A DNA stretch of 64,000 nt from Gnetum montanum (Eukaryota > Streptophyta > Gnetopsida > Gnetales > Gnetaceae), in NCBI GenBank assembly GCA_015680685.1, contig MNCI01029312.1, forward strand, positions 56,792 to 120,791, given 5' to 3'. The notes below the pieces were generated by a model. The model searched no databases and had not been told where the DNA came from. It saw nothing but the letters and a program-made list of their open reading frames with translations. The position numbers and the translations under genes were made by a program. Numbering within the stretch: position 1 is the first letter of the stretch; each line of letters opens with the position of its first letter. Positions 57,886-64,000 of the stretch are shown piece by piece.

Positions 57886-59406
57886 TATAGTGACTAATAA
57901 CTTTAATCATTGGAAAACCAAAGATCCTTAGTGTAATAGTTCCTCAGGCCATAAATCCCCAGGGTATCCATGAAAAAATGGGATTTGGGGAACCTTGGCT
58001 AGTCTAGAAAATCAACCAAGTATTTACAGAATGCAATGAGTGATGAACAAAATGCAAAAATGATAGTAGATCTAAATAATTCACAGATAACAAATAAATG
58101 TATTTTATAAACAAAACAAAAAACTTAACAATTTATTGAAAAAAAATAAAGAATAAGTTTGACAAATGTGTACAAATGGTGCTTAAATGTGTAGCCAAGG
58201 GGGGCTCACTAGTGGAGGAGTTCAAATCCCATTGAAGCTGATTTAATCTGCTCCATGATCCAAGTGCTAATCCACTCCTAATGCTTTCAAACCTTCTTCA
58301 ATTACAACTTTAGATTTGCAACATTGGCTATGGTGGGATTTGAAAACGTGAAAAATCTAAGCTATTCAAATGCTCTACGCTAGTAGTTGGAAATCCTAAG
58401 AGTGTAGTGTGGAGCTTAAAAATTTAAAAATCCCAAAGATGGTTATGAGGCCACAAGGTTATAGGATGTCTACACTAGGTTTAAGAGAATACAAGTGTGG
58501 AAACTTGTAAAAACTCTCGAGTGCTTGATAATGCCCAAGTGTGGAACTATGAATAATTTTGTGTGCAAAAGTGTGTATATGCCAATGGTCTCAGATTGCA
58601 AAAAGTGTGAAACTACCAAAAGTGTTGAACCTATAAATGGTGTTTGAGGTTGAATTTTATAGGTTCTTTGGGCCATGAATGGTGCTAGAAAATGGTTACA
58701 AATTAACTTCCAAATTCAGGTGAGATGGATGCCCAAATTTGGGGGGTTACTATACATAGTAAGTGCTCCCTCCCATGGTCATTCCATTTACTATAAATAT
58801 TAACTAAGGTACAAATTCCATGCTAGAGATGAATCTTCCATGCTAAGCTCTCCAAAATGCTTGCTAAAGTGGCTGGTCAATGTTAAAGTGCATGAAGTGA
58901 TGAATTTTGACTTTTGTGACTTCCACACTGGGGGATGCAATTTTCGACACTGGGGATGAAAACTCCACACTAACGAAGAACTTCCAGGCTAAGGGGGAAA
59001 GGTTTCTAGGTTGTGCATGTGGTCTCCATGTTGAAATGAGAAAGTTTCTAGAACCCCCATCCTTCCACATTGGTGGTAGGTTAGATTTACTAACCTACAT
59101 ATGTTTCCAACGTAAAGAAAGTGTATACCCCTCATGAAACTCATCAAATTAACTTTTTTGGCATTCCAAAATGTAATTATGACCCCCAAGCCTAGATATT
59201 GAGACTAGATGACTTTTTTCACTTGGAGAATGAGGCTTTGACCACTTATGAGGCATTTTTCAACCTCAAAAGTTTAAAGTATGAGAAATTTCCCATTGTG
59301 GATTATAATCTTCACATTTACAATGAAGTTTTGTCTTAAGTTTTCATGGGGAAAAAGCTACATGATGAAATTTTGGCCATAAGATGCAAATTTTTGTGCT
59401 AATTTA
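57886..59406 (-). repeat. 5' LTR of element B
   Basis: Pair of 20291-21800. It starts TATAGTGACT (mutated terminus) and ends GTGCTAATTTA where the consensus is GTGGTGTTTCA. A TATA candidate is at 58655-58662. It directly abuts CCAAT and the gag sequence of A. Confidence 0.8.
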
Positions 59407-60570
59407 CCAATTAATTACTTTTCCCACCAAAGACATAGGAAAGATTCGCATAATTATATAAGTTCACGATTGTAATAGTAAGCACATGGAGTGAAAGGTA
59501 ATTAGATGTGCATTTGGAAGAGTTAGTGGTGGGACTATAGGACTCATAGGATCATCTTGGTAAAAGGCCATTATCTTTACGGTCAGGAATGCTAAGGCTT
59601 TAGGATTCCTTAGCTCTTTAGTCAAGTCCTGGATCATCTAGAAAGCCTGATCAAGGCCTTGGGGTATCCCTATCAGTTGTGGGGTTTTGATGAAGGGCTG
59701 AGGTGTAAGTTGCAATGCTTGTGATCTTGCTATTGGTTGAGGTATTGAGGGGATATGCTAGGTTACCATGATAGTGGATGGACCAAATAAACAAAATGAG
59801 GTTTGTGCTGGTATTTGAGGCATAAATGGGATGAAAGGAATGTGTGATCCCTAGGTTACTTAGGATCCCATGGTGGATCCCATCAAGGTAGTAAGAGGAT
59901 TTGTGGTGGTAACAACCATTGGTGATTATCACATAGACTAAGGCTAGGTGGCAAATGGCATAGATAGATTGTACATGGTAGGTTGTGGCACTGATTATGT
60001 CTAGTGTGCTACAATCACTGAAGTAGGTCCAAACATGGTTGGGCAAGGGGGAGATGAAGGTTAAGAGACATACCCCATGGAAGAATCAAGGGGGATCGAG
60101 GTGGGCATAGTGGCTTTAAAAGTTGTTTGTTGGAAAAGCCCACATAGGACATTTTCAAGTTTGAACTCAACTCCAAATTCATCCTATTCCTCATGTTGTC
60201 CTTTGGACCTAGGCTTCTGAACCTCTTTCTCCATCTCAATAATCTGATATAGAATTTTCACATAAGCTTAAATTAGGGATATTTAATCATATGAGGAAGG
60301 GATATACTCTTTCCCATTATAGTGGATAGCCTCATACTCATGTTTGAATTCAACTTTTCCATGTGGAATGAGTAGACCAACCTAGATCTTGGCACAAATG
60401 AAGTGATAGTGATCTTTTTTTATGACAGAGAAATCAAGACTTTTTCCCCTTATCCTTAAGGACTACCTACATTCAACTATGGTGGGGTAATAGAGTCTCA
60501 TGGCCTATTGGCTAGATTTTGCATTAGTGAAGTTAAAGGAAAAAATGGTGGACTAGCTGAAGACATGTTG
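59407..60570 (-). pseudogene. Gag, N-terminal third, of element A
   Basis: On the - strand the segment encodes NGKEYIPSSYD (near 60320), a proline/threonine-rich region open from 60046 to 59651, and then MRIFPMSLVGKVINW, ending at the insertion site of B. The capsid motif resumes at 20285 with YHALPRGSISSL. It resembles the N-terminal gag of B (56520-55775). Confidence 0.65.
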
Positions 60571-61012
60571 AAAATGTAGTTCTTGGCTTTTTAAAAAAAT
60601 TTTACTATTTTTAGTAAATATGCAGTAAGCAGGGAAATCTACTAATGTAGTAAACTAAAAATAGAAAGGTAGTGAAAATAGTTGCTAAGTGGTGAAAATA
60701 GAAAAAAGGAAAAGTGGTTTACCTATTAGAAAGAAGTAGGTGTCACAGTAGAAGTTTCATTAGATGGAATGACATTGAATAGAATGGTGTTGAACCAAAT
60801 GGGTGTTCCAAGAAATGGATGTTGAATGAAATAAGTGTTGTAGTAGATGGAAAATTTGCAACAAAACCTAGCTCTATTACTACTACTACACCATGGCTTG
60901 TGAAAGAAGGTTTGATAGCCAACATTGGTATTATGGAATGATGGATGGAAAAAAATGGTTGAAATGGATTTATGATGAAGAATTTGTGTAGATCCATCTA
61001 GAGCTAGAAAAC
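60571..61012. other. 5' leader of A
   Basis: Non-coding, AT-rich stretch between the gag start region and the 5' LTR. The bases next to the LTR read, on the - strand, GTTTTCTAGCTCTAGATGG, which does not match the primer site of B and N. No array is seen. Confidence 0.4.
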
Positions 61013-61743
61013 TATTGGTGCTAGAAATTTTGGTTGCTAAAATGAAAGAAAATTGAAAGATCTAAGCACCAAAATAATTTTAATCTTAAATTCCAAGGGC
61101 TTCCAAAAAATGGAACTTAGGATGTCCTAGATGGTCTTGTCGATCATCTAGGGACTTACAAAATGTAAATGGAAATGGCCATGAAAATGTAGATGTAATC
61201 ATATAAAAAATCAGAAATGAAAACAAAAAAAAAAATGTAAACATAAGTGGAAATCACAAACTAAAACGGTATTACAATTGTAAATTTGAAATGAAAACAA
61301 GTACAAAAACATAAATGTAAACTAAAACTTGCATAACATGAATAATAAAATTTATAAGGAACAAGGAATAAAGATTCATGAAGTATAGGTTTTATGTCAA
61401 AATCATAAGAAGTTACTTGAGGAGGCTTGAACTTCATTGGAGAAGGTAGGCTATGTCCTACTGCAACTCCATGATATGGTTTCTTCCTAGCTTAGATTTT
61501 TTTTAGCAACTTTCTATCCATTTCCACTAGGGTTTGCAACATGAGAATGGAATTGCTATTATAGTTTTTGAGTAATGTAAGCTACATGAGAGTGTCTATG
61601 CCCATCATAGTAGCATTGTTTTTGTCTTAGAAAGTTAAGTATGCAAGATTGTAGCTCATGGACTACATATCTCACATTTACAATGAATCCTTATCTTAAT
61701 TTGGGAAATGAAGGTTATAACATGAATTTTTTATGGTGTTTCA
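61013..61743 (-). repeat. 5' LTR of element A, with internal deletion
   Basis: Matches both ends of 3244-4985 but lacks about 1 kb of the middle (the equivalent of about 3880-4850), including the TATA region. It starts TATTGGTGCTAG and ends GGTGTTTCA. Outside lies CTTAG and then element D. It lacks a polypurine tract, as expected for a 5' LTR. Confidence 0.8.
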
Positions 61744-61748
61744 CTTAG
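61744..61748. repeat. Target-site duplication of element A, right copy (CTTAG)
   Basis: Identical to 3239-3243. Confidence 0.85.
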
Positions 61749-62165
61749 TTCATGATGTTTTTGACCTTATTTTGCACTATTGACCCTCTTATCCGTTATA
61801 TGATCCCTACATGACATTGGGTGATGAGATTTGACCTTCGTTGATCATCATTGGACACCATATAGTCATGGCCCACTAAGACCTTAAATTGGCACCATGA
61901 TCTACCAAGGCCTTAAACTAGTAAGCCTCTAACCTTGATTGACCTTTTTTTATCTTATTTTTACTTTTTTATGCCTTAACTTGTCTCAACCTTGTTTGAG
62001 CTTTATTTGACCTTTTCTTGGCATTTTTCTCTTCGTTATAGCTTTGTAGGACCTCATTTTCACTTTGTTTAACATTGAAGTAACATCTATTTGCATAATT
62101 TTATACCATTTTGGCATTGTTTACTCATTTTTTCCTAGGTGCCACTTAATGTGCTTATGATTGAC
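61749..62165. other. Pol upstream region of D, intron-like
   Basis: Non-coding and homologous to 44170-44760 of B (reverse). It ends TTGACATGTAG, a plausible splice acceptor just before the first codons of pol (MSTWKHI). Confidence 0.45.
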
Positions 62166-63762
62166 ATGTAGGAATGAAGCATGAGTACTTGGAAGCATAT
62201 CAATTTGAACTTGAACCTAAGTAGGCCTCACAGTGATGTTGAATGGCATATTGACCCTAATTTCCTAGATCTTGAGCCTAAGAGTCTTGTTGACCACATA
62301 GCCTTAATACAGATCCTAAGAGTGGCCTGAAAACCTAAATAAACCCTTGATTTAGAGGCTGACAACATTATTGAGCACTTTCTAGTTGAGGTTCCTATCA
62401 TGACACATAGTGGTGAGGAGAAAATCCTAAAAATAAATTCCTCGCTAGAACCTACGAGACAACATTAAGGTATTTGCCTAGTCATATGAGGATATGCTAG
62501 GTCTAGATCCATGTTTACTACAACATAACATGATACTTGATCCTAGCATTAGACTAGTTAAGTAAAAGGTTCACAAGATTAGACTTAATTTAGCCCTTGT
62601 AGTTTGTGATGAAATCATAGAGCTATAAACAACTCATTTCATTAGAGTTGTTGACTACACATAATGGGTGTCCAACATCATGTAGTTCCTAAGAAGCTCA
62701 CACAGTCCTTGAGTAGGTTCACAAGGACATATGTAAAGGACATATAGGACCTAGGGCCATGGCTACAGAGATTAAATGATTGGGATACTATTGGCCCTAT
62801 ATGAAAAGAGATTGTCTGTAAAAGGTTAAAACTTGTGATGCTTGTCAATGGTACAACAATTTAATACACATGCCACCAACTAAGTTAAACACTACTCATA
62901 TCACATTTCCATTTTAACAATGGGGGATTAACATTATCAGACCTATAATGCCTAAGTCTTTTGGAGGGCATAGCTTCATCATCATCACAACTAATTATTG
63001 TATGAAGTGGGCTGAAGCTATTCCTTCGATGAAAATAACATCTCAACAAGTCTATAAATTCATATTAGACAACATAGTGTCTTGTTTTGGTTTACCCTTA
63101 ACTATAGTAACAAATAATAGACTAAATTTTAGTAGCCAAGAAACACAAACCTTTTGTTAACAATTAAACATCAAACATTCCTTTTCATCATGGTACTATC
63201 CACAAGTTAATGGGCAAGATGAAGCTAACAACAAGATCATCATAAATCTTCTTAATAAGATGCTAAACAATGAAAAATGGAAGTGGCATGAACAACTCAT
63301 GCATGTACTTTGGATCTATAGGAAAATATTTAGAACAACAACTAAAGCCACCTCATATAGCCTTGTTTATAAATCTAAAGCTTTTTTGCCTCTTGAATTG
63401 CAAGTGTCATTCTTAAGAGTAGCTTCATCTAACTTCATCAATGATGAGTAGAATAAGGAGTTGTGTATCATTGATCTCAATTGGGTAGAGGAATAGTGAA
63501 TACAAATGGTAGCCAATATCGAACAATATCAAGAGAGTTAGAAAACAAAACATCATCATCATTTGAAGAGGTGAAAATTCAAGAAAGGAGACTTTATCCT
63601 TCAGACCATTCACAAACATGTGGACAAGTTCTCAGCTAATTGGAAAGGACCTTTCTTATTTACCAAATCTTATGGCAATAAAGATTTAGACTAGAAAACT
63701 TGTATGGGAATGAATTAGGCAATAAAGTTAACCATTCCTATCTTAAACCTTATTATATCTAA
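62166..63762 (+). pseudogene. Pol of element D: RT N-terminus fused by deletion to integrase
   Basis: 62166-62690 matches the N-terminal part of pol in B, up to the region before the RT catalytic motifs (SYEDMLGLDP, then SIRLVK). Near 62690 it jumps to the integrase zinc finger (GYYWPYMKRDCL, CDACQWYNN), so RT and both RNase H domains are deleted. The integrase core has CMKWAEAIPSMKI, ILDNIVSCFGLPLTIV, SSWYYPQVNGQDEANNKIII and HVLWIYRK, and it ends SYLKPYYI with a stop at 63760-63762. Both catalytic Asp positions read Asn (GINIIRP and IVTNN), while the Glu remains. The enzyme is dead. Confidence 0.8.
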
Positions 63763-63789
63763 TGTTGACCTATTTTCTTGTAGTCTTTT

Positions 63790-64000
63790 TGTTGGCGATC
63801 GTTTGGGACGCGACCGCCAACGAGTGTCCTCGAACAGGATTTAGGTGCCTGCTGGTCTCTGGAAACACCAAGGCCCAGATACCTCCAAATAAACTCAGTA
63901 GTTAATGTGAGTATGTGTGTATGTTGTTGCGGCGTGTGGTTGTGAGAAATGGAACAATTGCATTGTATGTAAACTACAAATGACTTACTTTAAAGAGATT
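63790..64000. mobile_element. E6: start of a further, CpG-rich element (probable LTR end)
   Basis: At 63790 composition changes sharply. TGTTGGCGATCG begins a segment with many CpG sites, unlike the CpG-poor DNA elsewhere. The first 40 bases form a stem (GTTGGCGATCG with CGACCGCCAAC). GGAAACACCAAGGCCCAGATA nearby resembles GGAAACACCAAGAGG in the LTR of N at the same distance from the end, so this is probably the outer end of an LTR of a younger element. It runs off the window. Confidence 0.55.

Larger units (their letters stand above)
20291..59406 (-). mobile_element. Element B: 20-kb Tat/Ogre-like Ty3/gypsy element, - strand, interrupted by C and N
   Basis: B is bounded by LTRs of 1.51 kb (20291-21800) and 1.52 kb (57886-59406). 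Without N and C it is about 20.5 kb. On the - strand it carries 5' LTR, primer site, leader, gag, part of protease, an opposite-strand multi-exon gene, a hairpin array, then pol in the order RT, RNase H, second RNase H, integrase, and 3' LTR. It is the only element here with all pol domains, and so the best model of the autonomous family. Integrase is split by C and the RNase H-integrase linker by N. Many stops show it is dead. Confidence 0.8.
3244..61743 (-). mobile_element. Element A: large Tat/Ogre-like Ty3/gypsy element, - strand, interrupted by B
   Basis: A is bounded by related LTRs (3244-4985 and 61013-61743) and by the exact duplication CTTAG. Without element B (20291-59406 plus one duplicated site) it is about 19.4 kb. 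On the - strand its order is 5' LTR, leader, gag (split by B), protease, antisense gene (+ strand), hairpin array, a remnant of the integrase C-terminus, 3' LTR. RT, RNase H and the integrase core are missing, apparently through one deletion near 6300, so this copy could not move by itself. Its 5' LTR also lacks the promoter region. Confidence 0.8.
61744..63789 (+). mobile_element. Element D, right part
   Basis: Continuation of 1-3243. It starts at the CTTAG duplication and holds an intron-like region with minisatellite units (61870-61935), then pol on the + strand to 63762, then 27 bases up to the E6 boundary. The expected 3' LTR of D is not in the window. It may lie beyond E6. Confidence 0.7.

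Noticed and set aside
1-64000. tRNA, rRNA or host single-copy genes
   Set aside because: I looked for conserved tRNA-like boxes, rRNA-like stretches and long conserved exons outside the elements and saw none. A computed search would be needed to be certain.

Overview
The window looks like intergenic DNA of a seed plant with a large, repeat-filled genome. A gymnosperm is my best guess, at low confidence. I found no host gene, rRNA, tRNA or CRISPR array. Nearly all 64 kb can be read as long terminal repeat (LTR) retrotransposons of the Ty3/gypsy type, inserted one inside another and decayed mainly by C-to-T and G-to-A changes. A second RNase H-like block after the RT/RNase H, 20-kb sizes and a gap between protease and RT point to the Tat/Ogre lineage.

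The nesting can be read from LTR pairs and 5-bp target-site duplications (TSDs). D is the outermost and oldest element, on the + strand, at 1-3243 and 61744-63789. A (3244-61743, - strand, TSD CTTAG) sits in D. B (20291-59406, - strand, TSD CCAAT/GCAAT) sits in the gag gene of A. N (33945-41818, - strand) sits in the pol gene of B between RNase H and integrase. C (22346-33053, - strand, TSD CTACC) sits in the integrase of B. S (28615-30341, + strand, TSD GGTTA/GGTTG) is a solo LTR in the gag gene of C. A CpG-rich boundary at 63790 starts a further element, E6.

With the inserts removed, A and B are each about 20 kb and share one layout, read on the - strand: 5' LTR, leader, gag, protease, a multi-exon gene on the opposite (+) strand, a hairpin-rich repeat array, then RT, RNase H, second RNase H, integrase and 3' LTR. 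D shows the same layout in reverse. B is the only copy with all pol domains. A has lost almost all of pol, and D has lost RT and RNase H. C and N carry only gag and protease between full LTRs, so they look like non-autonomous TR-GAG-type partners of a B-like element.

The most interesting item is the opposite-strand gene. It has about nine exons and would encode roughly 1,000 residues. B and A carry it along its length, with the same exon order and splice positions, and D shows its first exon. It lies where Ogre-type elements have an intron between protease and RT, so it may be a nested gene carried by this retrotransposon lineage. Other unusual features are element-specific hairpin words in the repeat arrays, a short minisatellite shared by all the elements that is also translated within gag, and leader minisatellites in N and C.
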